NCBI RefSeq assembly: GCF_010389155.1
Contig: NC_057761.1
Location: forward strand, 23,582,210-23,646,209
Direction: 5' to 3'
Length of the DNA: 64,000 bases
From: Erigeron canadensis
Lineage: Eukaryota; Streptophyta; Magnoliopsida; Asterales; Asteraceae
Made by a program: the position numbers and the translations under genes. Shown in pieces: positions 11,696-23,291 of this stretch (positions within the stretch are counted from its first letter, which is position 1; each line of letters opens with the position of its first letter). Under the pieces are notes generated by a model. That model was not told where the DNA came from. It was given only the letters and a program-made list of their open reading frames with translations, and ran no database searches.

Positions 11696-12369
11696 GGGTC
11701 TAAACTAAAACCCCTCTACGATCGCACACTTGACACCCCCATGATGTATGCTAGTACCTAATCATGAACTCACAAACCCGTTGTGTGCTTTTACCTTTTG
11801 TTGAAGTCGAAACTAAAATAACTGCACAACCAAATCAAATCTATTGATAATGTGTAATAAAAGTTTCATGACTTAAACTTATATTAATATAAGTTTACGT
11901 ATGAAACTAAACCAAATTGTAAGTTTGGTTTTTGCTTTTGTTCGACCAAAACCAAAGAGGAACGAGAGGAAGGATTAAGTTTAGGGTTTTTACAATTCTA
12001 ATTGTCACACAAAACCCTTAACCCTTAACCCCTATATATAGGGTAAATAGTTAGGGTTTTATTTCTTGGTGACCAAGTTTGTAGAGGATTAGAAAACCCT
12101 CTCCTAAATTCGGCTCACCCCCCTCTGTTAGTGTAATTAGGAAACTTCCTTATTTTTTCTAATTTACACTTTAATCCTTCTCTTTTAATTAATTAATAAA
12201 CACTATTAATCTTTTAATAGTTTATTAATTATTTCATGATCAAATTAATCAATATATTACTTCAATACATTAATTAATTACATAGAGTTTACGTGTCATT
12301 TTTGTATAACCCCGTAGGCTTAAATGATTTCTGGACATGCGTTTATTATAACGTGATCATATTCCAACA
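11466..12369 (-). mobile_element. 5' LTR of a second Copia element
   Basis: It begins TGTTAGAATAT and ends ATATTCCAACA, an 11-bp terminal inverted repeat with one mismatch. Seven bases to its left (ATACCAC, 11459-11465) are the remains of a PBS complement, GATACCAC, so the LTR belonged to a minus-strand Copia element. A TATATATAGGG box lies near 12035. A 100-bp ATT microsatellite sits near the left end. The right flank (GAATC) joins directly to the F-box segment also found at 40370, so the right boundary is secure. The rest of the element has been cut off by the neighbouring insertion. Confidence 0.7.
11591..11694. repeat. (ATT)n microsatellite
   Basis: About 100 bp of nearly perfect ATT repeats with a few interruptions at the left end, inside the U5/R side of the Copia LTR. 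It creates a meaningless poly-isoleucine open frame. Confidence 0.9.
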
Positions 12370-12870
12370 GAATCTATCTACATCTAAGTATAAAATTGCT
12401 TGAGATCATGCAGGAGATTGTGCAGTGAAGGACATCCCATCAGCACGAAAGCTTATGGCTGAATTACGGGTGCTTTTAGAAGAAGAGAAAGCTAAACTAA
12501 GACTAAAGGGAAAGCACCAATGGAGAGCGATAATACAAAGATGCATAAGAAAGGGAAGGCACACGCAGACATGAAGATGCAACTTCAAATTGACGGAAAC
12601 AAAGAACTGATTAAGAGTTATTGGAAAGATCCAAGTGTGCAGTTTGAACAAAGGAAAGCCAAGGATTACTCAAAAAGCTACCTGCAACATACCATGCTAT
12701 GATTCAACCATGTTTTTCTATTCTTTGTTTTGAGGCTAACACCGTCATGAGTAATACAATGAAGATGCATTTGATGAGAATCAAAGCCGTTTTATTGAAC
12801 TTGCTACAAGTACAACAATGGAACCTTCTTCATAGCAAATTGTAAGTCATTTGCTCTTATGCTCATGAGA
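12370..12870 (+). pseudogene. Copy A of the F-box/LRR gene 3' exon
   Basis: This matches 40370-40880 base for base over long stretches: intron end, ATGCAG acceptor, and the exon with the 'MQLQI-GNRELIKSYWKD' segment. It is broken in three ways. One base is missing after GAGATT (12414 on), giving an early stop. The 37 bp between GCCAAG and GATTACTC are absent. The upstream exons are missing because the Copia LTR joins at 12369. No function is expected. The parental gene is at 37180-40830. Confidence 0.75.
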
Positions 12871-13377
12871 ACTATAATAAAAAACCTTAGCTTAGCTGCT
12901 CACGCCAATGCTCATGGGTATGGGGCAATAACTGCTGCTACTGTTATGCTCATGGTTATTGTTGCCATTTTATCCTTTTGTTTGATTTCAGGTACGATGT
13001 TTTTCGTTATTACCCTAATGCAATAGCGAGCAACCTATTTGCACAAGTTGGAATGGTAAACTTATAAACTCCTCGCAGATATATACTCAAGTTATAATAT
13101 ATGCTTTTTTGCTGTTATGATGCACAACAATGACATTGATCATCTAATTATTCACATCGCTATCTTCTGGTTCATATCTTATGATCGTCCTAAGTGTATG
13201 TAGTGAAATACCTATATTGTAAGATATTTTATTAAAAATATGATATTATATCTATGACAGTAATGTGAAGGTAGTCTCTTATGGCATCGCATGCGCAGAA
13301 GAAGTTTTGAACATATATTATAGAGTTACTCTATATTAGTATCAATATTAGTAGGTGTTCAGTAACAATTAAACATG
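12871..13377 (+). other. Copy A: 3' untranslated region and flank of the F-box gene
   Basis: The stretch is non-coding. From 12840 it parallels 40890-41390 (GTAAGT...TTGATTTCAGGT, then TTCGTTATTACCCTAATG and GCACAAGTTGGAA), with one extra segment around 12895-12960. It ends at the ATG target duplication (13375-13377) of the CACTA transposon. Confidence 0.7.
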
Positions 13378-13394
13378 CACTACAAAAAAAATTA

Positions 13395-13620
13395 CCTTTT
13401 AGTGGCACACATTTTTAGTGACACATTTTTATATGCTATTATATGGTGGTTTTTAATGGCATATGCCATGTGTTACTAAAAGATATATATATTTAGTGGC
13501 ACTTATAGGTTGTGTTAGTAATGTACATAGATATTAGTGGCAGAAAGAAATATATGTCATTATAGGTGATGAGAATTTGTGTCATTTAAACTTTTATGCC
13601 ATTATATGTTAACTTTTTTT
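13395..13620. repeat. CACTA left subterminal repeats
   Basis: Repeated TTTAGTGGCAC, TAGTGACACA and ATGCCATTATA words in direct and inverted order occupy the first 240 bp of the transposon. Subterminal arrays of this kind bind the element-encoded TNPA-type protein in characterised CACTA elements; here that role is by analogy. Confidence 0.75.
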
Positions 13621-14679
13621 ATTTCATAATTTCATAGTTCTAACTGGGCGCCACTAATTTCTTAAAATTTCCATGAATTGATAATAGGCGGGCCTCAAAA
13701 TTTTCTTTAATCGATCAACAGGCGGGTAAATCTTTATGTATTCCCGCTCATCACTCTATCTATCTAGAATAATCTTTTATTTTCTCAATTATCCTTTCTT
13801 CTAACCTAACTCATCTCCATCTCAACACTAGTTTTTACAAACCCTCACTTTTCTTTTCCTCAGCAACCATCGTCCCTTCCTTCTTTGTTATTTGAACACC
13901 AAGGTGATCCTTCATTAACTTTTTGTTTTCTTTTTTACAATTGTCTTTATTAAATTTTATTTTTCTTAAATATAATGTCATACCTTCATTCAATTTTAAG
14001 GTTTTTTAAATCATAATCAATAACTAAGATTTATTTAGTCCTAAGATGGTTTTTGATTAATATTTGTATTGAATTTAATTAATTATTCTGTTGTTTTTTC
14101 CCCCATTTTCTTCAAGTCTCACGTATATCATTTGTAAAATTAAGTAATATTTTTTAATTTTTATGAAAGGAAAATAGGCAGATTGATGTGTTTACATAAT
14201 TGAGTTGAATACTTTATATTATTTGTAATGTCATGTCTTGTGATTGTTACTCTGTATTGAAAGATCTCATGTTGTTCTTTTCACTTTCAATTTGAATTTA
14301 TCTGATTACTTTTTTAAATGCTCGTATTAATTACTAATTTAGATTTTTTAGTTTATAGTGTTTTATAATTTTACTTTTAATATAGTATTTTATAACATTA
14401 GGTATGTTTTTTGCAACCATACAACTTGTTGAATCTGAATTACTTGATTATGGAAAAATGACGTACTCTTGTAGATGTAGTAGCTTACATTCTATGTCGT
14501 ACTCACACAATTCTTAGGATCCATTGTAAGAAGGTCTGCAAATGTTGATTTAAACTGTTGTGATTGGCGTAAAGGTATTCTTAATTTTAGAATGAAAATT
14601 ATGTAAAGGTTGTAAAATTTAACTATTGTTATATATTTGTTAACATGTATAAGTTTTACTTGTATGAAAAGTTTGTTTT
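13621..14679. other. CACTA internal non-coding sequence (left arm)
   Basis: AT-rich sequence with two GGCGGG(C/T) words near 13685 and 13720 and a pyrimidine-rich stretch at 13740-13880. It is probably the leader and introns of the transposon gene. No open frame of note. Confidence 0.5.
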
Positions 14680-15010
14680 TGCGCCAAGGGAGACACGTGT
14701 TATCAAAAAATGGATTCTGTCTAGCATGGGAAAAAAATTGAACACTTGAAGAAACTTAGTAAAATCACGAAACTATGATTCAAATCTTTCTGTTGATCAA
14801 ATTGTGGCAACACAAACTGATAAAAGGGTGAATCTAGAACAGTTTAAGGACTTGGTGACCCAATGGATGGATCCAAAATACCAGGTATCGACATTAACCA
14901 TTGATCTCTCGACTACTAATGAGTCTTTAGTATCAACTATATATTACTCTTGTTATTAGTTTATAGGAAATCTGTGAGAAAAAAACGAAATAGTCGTGAA
15001 AAAAATGGAA
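14680..15010 (+). pseudogene. Ptta/En-Spm-type (Transposase_24) gene, left fragment
   Basis: Translation shows KWILSSMGKKL, later DQIVATQTDKRVNLEQFKDL and VTQWMDPKYQ. After an intron-like gap comes EICEKKT at 14970. This is the pattern of the plant Ptta/En-Spm protein family: a basic helix, then 'R...V..EQW..LV.YW'. Stops and frame changes occur. The Athila insertion at 15011 cuts the exon, which resumes at 26672. Confidence 0.65.
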
Positions 15011-15015
15011 GAACC

Positions 15016-16625
15016 CTCATGAGCGATAATTATATAGACTTTTGTCGCACTTGTTTTGGGCATTTTATAGTCATTTGAATGAACTTATGATACTTAATGA
15101 CATATATATATGATTTCAGGTTAATTGCTCGTGGCATGAAGGAAAACGTCAAAAATGGTGATGAAGGACTTAAAGGAAGATAAATGATGGTTCGATGAAG
15201 ATTCGGGTCGAGATTCAAGACTTAAGATGAAGAAACTTGTGTTGATATGAAGCCTGTGACCACGTGTTAGTATTTTGGGCATAACTTCTTCATACGGACT
15301 CCCTTTTTGATGAATAAGCTATCCACGGAAAGGCGAGAGAAAGATCTACAACTTTCATGTTGCACTTGAAGCCTCCAGCGCCGCTCATTTCTCTCCAGCG
15401 CCGCTGGAAGTAATCCTAAAGTCAACCAGCGGACCTGGAACATCACCAGCGGAGCTGGGAGCCCACCAGCGCCGCTGGGAATTCTGCCAGCGGCACTCCC
15501 AAGGTCGGTTCAGCTAGGGTTTATCCGAAAACCTATAAATACCCTTCTAAAACCCTAGGGCCGAAAAATACTCATTCTAGTCGACTTTGGGGCTGTTTCT
15601 AGGGTATTTTCACTAGATCTAAACCCTCCTTAACAACATAATCATCATAATCATCAATCGAGAAGGAGGAGGCATACGTCGTGAGCGAGAGTCACAGCCG
15701 CAACCGTGACGAGCAGTAATTCGACATCAATTAATTCTCTATTTCTCTGTCGGTATATTATGGATTTATATATTATTGATTGTGATTGTTATTTTATTAT
15801 GAGTAGCTAAATAATTATTCATCTACTAAGATGATGTAACATGATTATGTGATGGTTGCATGCTAGATACACTTAACGTTTTGTCGTGATCTTAATATAT
15901 TTAATCCTTGCTATTTATTGTTGAACGGTTGGTTACGTACGCATGCTTGTAATGGTATTATTTGTGTGTCTACATAATCTTGATTGTCTAAGGTTTAGAT
16001 AGTCGGCTTTATGTCATGGACCGGTAAAGAACAATTTAATAATAATAGGATTAAACGTATTAACGGAATGGTAATTCGGTAGACAAGATTGTTACTTAAT
16101 AGTTAAACAAACTAATTGGTTAGATAACTATAGGTGGACAGGGTAGTACTCACACTTGTAGCTAATCAGTTAGGGGATTTGAGTAGGTAATATGGATTTG
16201 TTAGCGGATACGGTGGTACCCACGTGATCGAGTCTAGTGGCTTATTTAGATCCCAACTATTGTATTGAATAATGCAACCTGAAACATGCCATGGATCTGA
16301 TTCAAGGTAGATGACTTTTAATCTTTCTGTTTAAAACAACTCTCTTTCAGATTAATTCTTCGGAATTACTAACTTGCTTAAATTACTAACTGCTTTCAAA
16401 ACAAACTGACATTGGGTCATTAAACCAACCCCCCAACAAATCTTAGTATTACTTAATCTTGCTTAGTTCTTGAACATAGTCCCTGCGAATGAACCTAGTC
16501 TTACCTAATAGCTATATTACAAACGAACGGATCCACTGTCCGTGAGTGTGTGTTTAGTTTGGTATTTCCTTGATTTTATAAATTTAAAACTTGAACGCTT
16601 TTCATTATACACAAACGACACATCA
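15016..16625 (+). mobile_element. Athila 5' LTR
   Basis: It pairs with 25020-26666 along its length and ends CGACACATCA. The first bases are TCATGAGCG where the 3' copy has TGATGAGCG, so the terminal G is mutated. A U3 array of six CCAGCGCCGCTGG-type near-palindromes (15370-15500) lies just before the TATA box (CCTATAAATACCC, about 15531). Confidence 0.92.
15370..15505. repeat. U3 array of CCAGCGCCGCTGG near-palindromes
   Basis: Six copies (CCAGCGCCGCTC, CCAGCGCCGCTGG twice, CCAGCGGACCTGG, CCAGCGGAGCTGG, CCAGCGGCACTCC) at about 20-30-bp spacing form a GC-rich island in otherwise AT-rich sequence, ending about 30 bp upstream of the TATA box. The 3' LTR has lost part of the array. Confidence 0.85.
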
Positions 16626-16631
16626 AGTTTT

Positions 16632-16649
16632 TGGCGCCGTTGTCGGGGA
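16632..16649 (+). promoter_or_regulatory. Athila primer-binding site (tRNA-Asp type)
   Basis: TGGCGCCGTTGTCGGGGA begins six bases after the LTR end. This site with one variation is the signature primer site of Athila and Tat-type plant gypsy elements. Confidence 0.9.
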
Positions 16650-16946
16650 CTATTTGTCTAGGAATTTAGTGAGATTTTGTGATTCGACCCTTTTTCGTGT
16701 TCACTCACGAGAAGGTTACTTTTCTGTCTTTTATTTTCCTTCTAGCTTAAGTTAGTTTAGATTTTGTTTTCATTAATATATAAAACTCAAAAGAATAAAA
16801 AAATTTTAAAAATACAAAAAAAAATTTTTGTTTTGTTAGATTAGCTTAGTTTTAATTTTTTATCTTCTTCTTTTTTGTTTTTATCAATAAATTGTTGCTT
16901 TTCACGAGTTGCTTTTAGTGTTTGTTTTACAGAGATTAGCAGCAAC

Positions 16947-17158
16947 ATGGCAGTTGAGAAGGATTTTGATCTCTCGATGATGGAGACTAGGGTAGTTCCA
17001 TCTAGTCCCGAATCTCCCATTTGTACTCCTGACCTACCAGACGTGTTCGCCCCGAACAAGCTTCATTTGAAGTTAGTTAGGGAATACTTGTTTGACGGGA
17101 AGGAGAAACGGGATCCACATAAGCATATGAGGGATTTCACTTATCACTGTGGAATGTT
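16947..17158 (+). pseudogene. Athila gag, N-terminal fragment
   Basis: The frame starts MAVEKDFDLSMMETRVV about 300 bp after the PBS and reaches GMF at 17158, where a solo LTR is inserted. The sequence continues in frame at 18813 after allowing for the 5-bp target duplication. It encodes the start of the capsid precursor. I chose the ATG at 16947 because upstream translation (from 16875) has no family resemblance. Confidence 0.6.
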
Positions 17159-18807
17159 TGATGTGACTAATTTATACCCATTACCCACATCATTAATGGC
17201 CATTTATTTGAGTATTTTAAGTTGATTGTATGTGCATTTGGCGCGTTTATGGTGTTTGTTAATGTTTTCAGGTGCTTAACAGGTTACGCGTTCATTTGGC
17301 ACATTTTTGGATGATCTTTGGCCAAGATAAAGATTCTTGATAACGAGAGTTGCTTGATGTGGTCGAGAGAATGTAATTTGGAGTTAAAAGCTGGAAAAAG
17401 ATGAATTCGGCTAAGATATGCTCCACTGCGACGCAGTGGAGGGGTATACATGCCCACTTCGCCGTAGTGGGAATCGTTGCAAGAAAAGGATTTGATCAGA
17501 AGAATTAGGCTGCGCCGCAGTGGGTGGTATCACGTTCCACTGCGCCGCAGTGAAACGAAAGTCAACGATCACCCAGGTCAAAGGCTTGACTACGCCGCAG
17601 TCAGGAGGACACAAGTCCACTGCGCCGCAGTCAGAGCCATGGAAAACGTACACTTTGGTCAGAGGAAATTGGCTACGACGCAGTGGGAGGCCACATAGCC
17701 ACTGCGCCGCAGTGAAAGGCCGAATCTGAAAAGGATTTTAGCCGACTTAAGCATCAGATTGGAGGGGGTATAAATATAACCAGAACCTAATTTTTCCAGT
17801 TATCAAAAATCTTTCTAGGAGCTGTTCTACAAGGGTTCTTCTTCCTCCAATCAAGATTATTTCTTAGGCGGATTCGTTGAAGATTCACGGGCACCCATCT
17901 AGATCGTATCTACTTATTGTCTTGCATTTTATTTTCTTCAAACAATTGGTACATCATGTTTCTCTTCTATTTTATTCATTATTGTGAATTGATCATGAGT
18001 GGCTAACTGTTTAATCATCCACCTTGATGAAACTAGACGGATAATGTGATTGCAATATTTTTAATTCAAAAGGGTTTATTTAATTATCGTTGTTCTGTGA
18101 TCTTGATGATATTAATTCTTTTCATTAATTAATTTCGATATTGGTTGCATATGATTCTTCATTGGTGGTACCGGTTGAATGTGTATGTGATTTTAAAACG
18201 GTTACTTGTCTATAAGTAATTATCACTAGTTCATGGTATGATAGTGAATATCATTTTAAGAAAAGATTAATTTTTTCAACGTGATTGATATCGGTTGGTG
18301 GTACCACGTTATTGTCACATAGGTTCGATTGATAATTTGATAGTCAATAAAACTGATTGTTAGAAGAATTGTCTTGGTTTTGGTGGTACCGGCTTGGGTA
18401 ATTCGACTAGTAGTTAGGTTATTCTATAATTTGTTCGCGGTTGGTGGTACCACGTGAGTAGCTTAATATTGTCACGATTATCTTTTAAACTCTAGAGAAT
18501 TTGTTCTTCATCAAATGAAATCACATTTGAAGTCAAGGGAAGTCAAGGTGGATGACTTTTAATTATACAGTCTGAACCGTTCTTTTAAAATTATGCAATC
18601 ATTTTGCAAACCCATTTATTTAATTGTCAAAAGGAATTTCGAAGCAACACCCGTTTTCCAGACCACTTTACAAGCAACTAATCATTTCTCAATCCCTGAG
18701 AACAAACTCAGACTTTACAAACGATCGGGTCCACTGCCCGTGAGTGCGTAGTAGTGAGTTTTTGGATAATTTTAGTTTATACATTTAAAGCTCGATTTTG
18801 CACATCA
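17159..18807 (+). mobile_element. Solo LTR of another Athila-type element
   Basis: The insert begins TGATGTGACTA and ends TTTGCACATCA (TGATGTG inverted). It is flanked by ATGTT (17154-17158) and AAGTT (18808-18812), a 5-bp target duplication with one mismatch. Removing insert and one repeat restores gag. Its 1.65 kb contains no coding sequence. A TATA box (GTATAAATATA, about 17770) is preceded by eight CACTGCGCCGCAGTG-type near-palindromes at 17420-17717, and the end shows the GGGTCCACTGCCCGTGAGTG block shared with other Athila LTRs. Confidence 0.88.
17420..17717. repeat. U3 array of CACTGCGCCGCAGTG near-palindromes
   Basis: Eight copies, several perfect except for the central base (CCACTGCGACGCAGTGG, CACTGCGCCGCAGTG twice, GACTACGCCGCAGTC and others), alternate with 20-40-bp spacers and end about 50 bp before the TATA box of the solo LTR. 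They share the GCGCCGC core with the array in the host Athila LTR but have different arms. Confidence 0.88.
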
Positions 18808-19371
18808 AAGTTCAAATACAAGGATGTTATCCAGGATAATGTTAAACTAGTTCTTTTCGGGTACTCATTGGCAGGAGAAGCATTGGAATGGTTTGATGAA
18901 TTAGAGGAGCTAAGTATTAGTACGTGGAAAGAATTGGAGGATAGGTTTGTTGGTAGGTATTTCCCTAGAGAAATGGCAAAGAGGTTGAAGGAGGAAGTTA
19001 GGAATTTCAAACAGAAAGAAGAAGAGACAATTGGTGCGTCATGGAAAAGATTAATTAGGATGAATAGGAAATGTTATGGTGAAGGGATGGATGATAAGGA
19101 AGTTCTGGATATCTTTTATGATGGAGTGGATGATCAATTAAGAAAATATTTAGATATCATAGGAGGAGGTATGTTCGGGTATTTATCAGTAGGAAAGGCT
19201 AAGCAAGACGAGTTAAAAGGAATAACAACTCGATCGGGGAAGGAGACGAAATCACCACCAAACCCACTGGAGGATGAAGAAAGGAGTAAGGATGAGAATG
19301 AAGCAGAAGCGGGAACTGGAAACAGAAGCAAGGAAGAATCGAAACCACTTCGGCAAAACCAGCGCCATTAG
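18808..19371 (+). pseudogene. Athila gag, C-terminal fragment
   Basis: Translation gives KDVIQDNVKLVLFGYSLAGE, then ALEWFDELEELSISTWKELE and DRFVGRYFP, the retrotransposon capsid core ('A..W...L....I.TW..L...F...YF'), followed by the Athila hallmark TRSGK at about residue 170 of this piece. The frame ends with TAG at 19369-19371. A P-rich linker follows in another frame. Confidence 0.8.
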
Positions 19372-19550
19372 TAGCCCCTGGAACACTCCTACCACCGTTG
19401 GTGAGTACCCCAGCGCCACTGGTGGCACCTAGAACACGCCCAGTGCCGCTACCAACCCTGACAGCGCCACTGGAAACCCCAGGAATACTTCCAACGCCGC
19501 TGGAATCCCCAGAACCCAGTTTCAACACCGAAAAACACACCTTACAGTAA
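19345..19550 (+). pseudogene. Athila gag-protease linker with PAPL-type repeats
   Basis: In the frame starting AAACCAGCGCC the DNA reads PAPLVAPGTLLPPLVSTPAP and continues with RPVPLP, TAPLETP and TPLESP, up to a TAA at 19548. The proline-rich repeats are encoded by CCAGCGCCACTGG-like words, the same motif found in the U3 array and in the 3' untranslated region. The frame differs from flanking gag and protease, so frameshifts separate them. Confidence 0.6.
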
Positions 19551-19554
19551 AACC

Positions 19555-20766
19555 GTGCCTTTCCATCAACGCATGAGAAGAGAGAAGATGGAAGCGAGGA
19601 CTAAAACACTCCGCAATGTATTAAAAGAGACTCTCGTAACCATACCATTACTTGAATATCTTGCAGGTATACCATCTTACCCGAGGGTCTTGAAGGAGAA
19701 GATAAAAAGCAGCAGGAGCTCTGAGGAGCCAAGAGGAATAGAAGTGGACGAGGAGTGCTCTACACCGTTAGCAGATAAATTCCCACCAAAGTTGGGGGAC
19801 CCATGGAGTTTTCTTGTTACTTGTACTTTAGATAATAATGTAACTTGTGATGCTTTAGCTGACCTAGGAGCTAGTATTAATGTAATGCCACACTCACTTT
19901 AACTTAAAATTTCCTCTAAGAATTTAGAAAAGACTTTTATAAGCCTTAGGTTAGCAAACCAATCATATGACCACCCAATAGGAATAGCTAGGGACATGCG
20001 AATAAGAGTAGGAAATTTAACCTTTCTGGTAAATTTTGTTATTCTAGAGATGATAGAAGATGCTAAGGTACCCATAATATTAGGTAGACCATTTTTACAT
20101 ACAGCAGATGCAATCATTAGGGTTAAGGATAAAGAAATTTCCCTAGGTAATGGAAAAGACAGACTTAGATTTACTATTGGTAAAGGATTAGAATACCCTT
20201 GTAGTGAAGAGGATTGTTTAGAAGTTGATGAATTAGATAGGTATTTAGACATGTCAATTAACGAAGTACTTGAAATAGGGAACACAGAGGAGTTGACTGA
20301 ACATAATATTGGAACTAATTTGCAGGTACACCCATGGGATGCAGGAGAGCTTGAGGATAATGTATTCGATGAAATGGAAGCAGTAAAACCAGGCTCGTTG
20401 CCTACTTCTTTGGAGGACCCACCGGCTGACTTAGAGCTCAAGCCATTACCGAAAGGCTTGGAATATGCATTCCTACAAGGTAAGTCTTATCTTCCAGTAA
20501 TCATATCTTCTAAACTATCGGGTATAGAGAAATCACGTCTTTTAAAAGTTTTGAAAAATCATAAAAAAGCTTTTTCTTGGCGTTTATCCGACATACCAAG
20601 TTTAGACCCGTCTTTTTGCAAACATAGAATTCATTTTGAAGGTAATGTAAAACCTGTCGTCCAACGGCAGAGACGGTTGAATCCTAATATGAAAGATGTT
20701 GTCAAGAAAGAAGTAATTAAGTTGTTAGACGCAGGTATAATCTATCCTATTTCTGATAGTGAGTAG
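19555..20766 (+). pseudogene. Athila protease and RT N-terminus
   Basis: Two frames separated by a TAA at 19900-19902 and a shift. The first ends with the retropepsin-like active site LADLGASINVMP; the second carries the protease flap and closing motif (PIILGRPFLHTADAII), an acidic spacer, and the RT entry region (KHRIHFEGNVKPVVQRQRRL, LLDAGIIYPISDSE). A TAG at 20764-20766 interrupts RT at a position where the family has Trp. Confidence 0.78.
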
Positions 20767-21192
20767 GTCAGCCCTATACATTGTGTGCCTAAGAAGGGGG
20801 GTATGACTGTAGTAACTAATGACCACGGTGAGCTTGTCCCAACTAGAACAATCACGGGTTGGAGAGTTTGCATTGATTATAGGAAATTAAATGATGCCGG
20901 TAACGAGTATTTCTGTTTTCTTTATGGATTCTTTGGGTACTTACAAATACCTGTTGCAGTCGATGATCAAGGAAAGACCACCTTTACCTACCCATATGGA
21001 ACATATGCCTACCGTAGAATACCTTTTGGATTATGTAATGCCCCTGGCACCTTTCAAAGGTGCATGACTGCAATTTTTCAGGACTTGTTAGAAACATCTT
21101 TGGAAGTTTTTATGGATGATTTTTCTGTATATGGTAATTCTTTTGATGTATGCTTGAATAACCTATATAGGATGTTAGGTAAATGTGAATAG
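20767..21192 (+). pseudogene. Athila reverse transcriptase palm
   Basis: Motifs: VPKKGGMTVV, WRVCIDYRKLND, TFTYPYGTYAYRRIPFGLCN, and VFMDDFSVYG (catalytic FMDD at about 21109-21120). Compared with the clade, about 19 residues between KLND and FCFL are missing, and the first catalytic aspartate is replaced (FLYGFFGY instead of an LDG-type motif). A TAG at 21190-21192 ends the frame. This RT cannot be active. Confidence 0.78.
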
Positions 21193-21201
21193 GCTAATCT
21201 T

Positions 21202-23040
21202 GTGTTAAATTGGGAGAAATGTCATTTTATGGTAAAAGAAGGGATAATTTTAGGACATAAGGTATCCAAGGCAGGCATAGAAGTAGATAAAGCTAAGATA
21301 GATGTGATAAAAAGATTACCACCACCTACTAATGTTAAGGGAATTAGGAGTTTCTTAGGACATTCAGGATTTTATAGGAGATTCATTAAAGACTTTTCAA
21401 AGATAGCTAGGCCATTGACTAAGCTTTTAGAAAAAGATGTAAAATTTGATTTTGATGCAGAATGTGAAAAATCTTTTGAAACACTTGAGGACCACTTAAT
21501 TAACTCACCTATAGTAGTGTCTCCCGATTATGAGTTACCCTTTGAAATAATGTGTGATGCCAGTGACTTTGCAGTAGGAGCAGTGTTAGGACAAAGGATA
21601 GAGAAACATTTTAGGCCTATTTACTATGCTAGTAAAACCCTAAATGAAGCCCAGAGGAATTACACCACAACTGAGAAAGAGTTGTTAGCTATAGTGTTTA
21701 CCTTAGAAAAATTTAGATCCTATTTGTTGTTAAGTAAGACTGTGATTTTTACCCACCATTCTGCCGTCAAATACTTATTAAGTAAACAGGATGCCAAGCC
21801 TAGGTTGATTAGGTGGGTATTATTGTTGCAAGAGTTTGATGTAGAAATTAAAGATAAGAAGGGTGCTGAGAACTTAGCTGCTGACCACCTTAGTAGACTA
21901 GAAAACCCCCATTTAGAGGAATTAAGAGAGTCAGACATAGATGATGCATTCCCGGATGAATATTTAATGAATGCTAGGCTAGTTGAAAAACTTGATAGGA
22001 CACCATGGTATGCTGATATTGCGAATTACCGCGCTACTAATGTTGTGCCAAAAGATTTTACTTATCAGCAAAGGAAGAAATTCTTTTCTGATTTAAAGTA
22101 TTACCATTGGGACGACCCGTTTCTTTTTAGAATGTATGCAGATGGAATTATGAGGAGGTGTGTGCCCGAGGAAGAAACGGGGGAAATCCTTGATGGTTGT
22201 CACTCAAGACCGACTGGTAGACATTATGGACCATCTGTGACTACCAAAAAGGTTTTTGATGCAGGGTTTTATTGCCCGACGATATATCGAGAGGCACAAA
22301 CTTTAGTCAAAAACTGTGATGCATGCCAGCGCAAAGGGAACATAACAAAGTGGGATGAAATGCCGCTACAGGGTATCCAGGTTTGTGAAATATTTGATGT
22401 TTGGGGGATAGACTTTATGGGACCATTCCCACTGTCTCACAAATTCAGATACATTTTAGTTGCTGTAGATTATGTATCAAAATGGGTTGAAGCCAAGGCT
22501 TTACCCACTAACGATGCTCAGGTAGTAGTAGATTTTCTTAAGAATTTGTTTAGTAGATATGGCATGCCAAAAGCCCTTATTAGTGATAGAGGAACCCATT
22601 TTGCAAACTCCCAACTAGAAAAAGTGTTAAAAAGATATGGTGTAACACATAGGTTTTCCACTTCTTACCATCCCCAAACTAGTGGCCAAGTAGAGAACAC
22701 TAATAGAGCAATTAAGCAAATTTTAGAGAAAACCATAGAAAGTAATCCCAAGAATTGGGCAAAGAAGCTTGATGATGCTCTATGGGCATTTAGGACAGCC
22801 TTTAAGACACCTATAGGGACCAACCCGTATCGTTTACTTTTTGGGAAAGCTTGTCATTTACCGTTAGAGATAGTTAATAAGTCGATTTGGGCAGTTAAGA
22901 ATTGTAACATGGACTTAGATGCAGCTGGGGAACATAGATTGTTACAACTAAATGAATTAGAATTAGACAAGAAGCATATGACAACTCTAGGCTTTACAAA
23001 GAAAGGACTAAGGCTTGGCATGCCCGTAGAATTAGGATAA
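21202..23040 (+). pseudogene. Athila RT thumb, RNase H and integrase
   Basis: An uninterrupted frame of 612 residues: thumb ([20 protein letters not shown]), RNase H ([15 protein letters not shown] at about 116, [12 protein letters not shown] at about 154), zinc-finger region (H...H...C..C in [11 protein letters not shown] ... [11 protein letters not shown]) and the DDE core ([33 protein letters not shown]). It is the best preserved part of the element. A frameshift near 23030 separates the C-terminal tail. Confidence 0.85.
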
Positions 23041-23291
23041 AAGATTTTAAGGTTGGAGATAAGGTTCTTCTGTTTTTTTCCAAGTTCAAATTGAAGCAAC
23101 CAAAGTTAACTTCTAGATGGACGGGACCGTATGTGATTAAGCATGTGTTCCCAGCAGGTTATGTAGAACTTTTTAAGTCAAATGGAGGGTCATTTATTGT
23201 AAATGGTCATAGGGTGAAGTTGTATCATGATGAGGAAAGTGTAACGGGAGTTATCATAGATGAACTCTCGTTCTTTGAAGGTAACAAATAG
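23041..23291 (+). pseudogene. Athila integrase C-terminal tail
   Basis: After the frameshift the tail reads KQPKLTSRWTGPYVIKHVFP and ends VNGHRVKLYHDEESV, the SH3-like 'GPY.V..V...G..EL.......F.VNG.RLK' end of gypsy integrases. It has no chromodomain, as expected for Athila. Confidence 0.78.

Noticed and set aside
11555..11761. 68-residue open frame, mostly isoleucine
   Set aside because: It is the ATT microsatellite translated; it has no protein character.
17411..17729. Several short frames on both strands in the solo LTR
   Set aside because: Created by the palindromic CACTGCGCCGCAGTG array; not coding.
19899..20441. 180-residue minus-strand frame, Ser-rich
   Set aside because: Antisense shadow of the Athila protease region.
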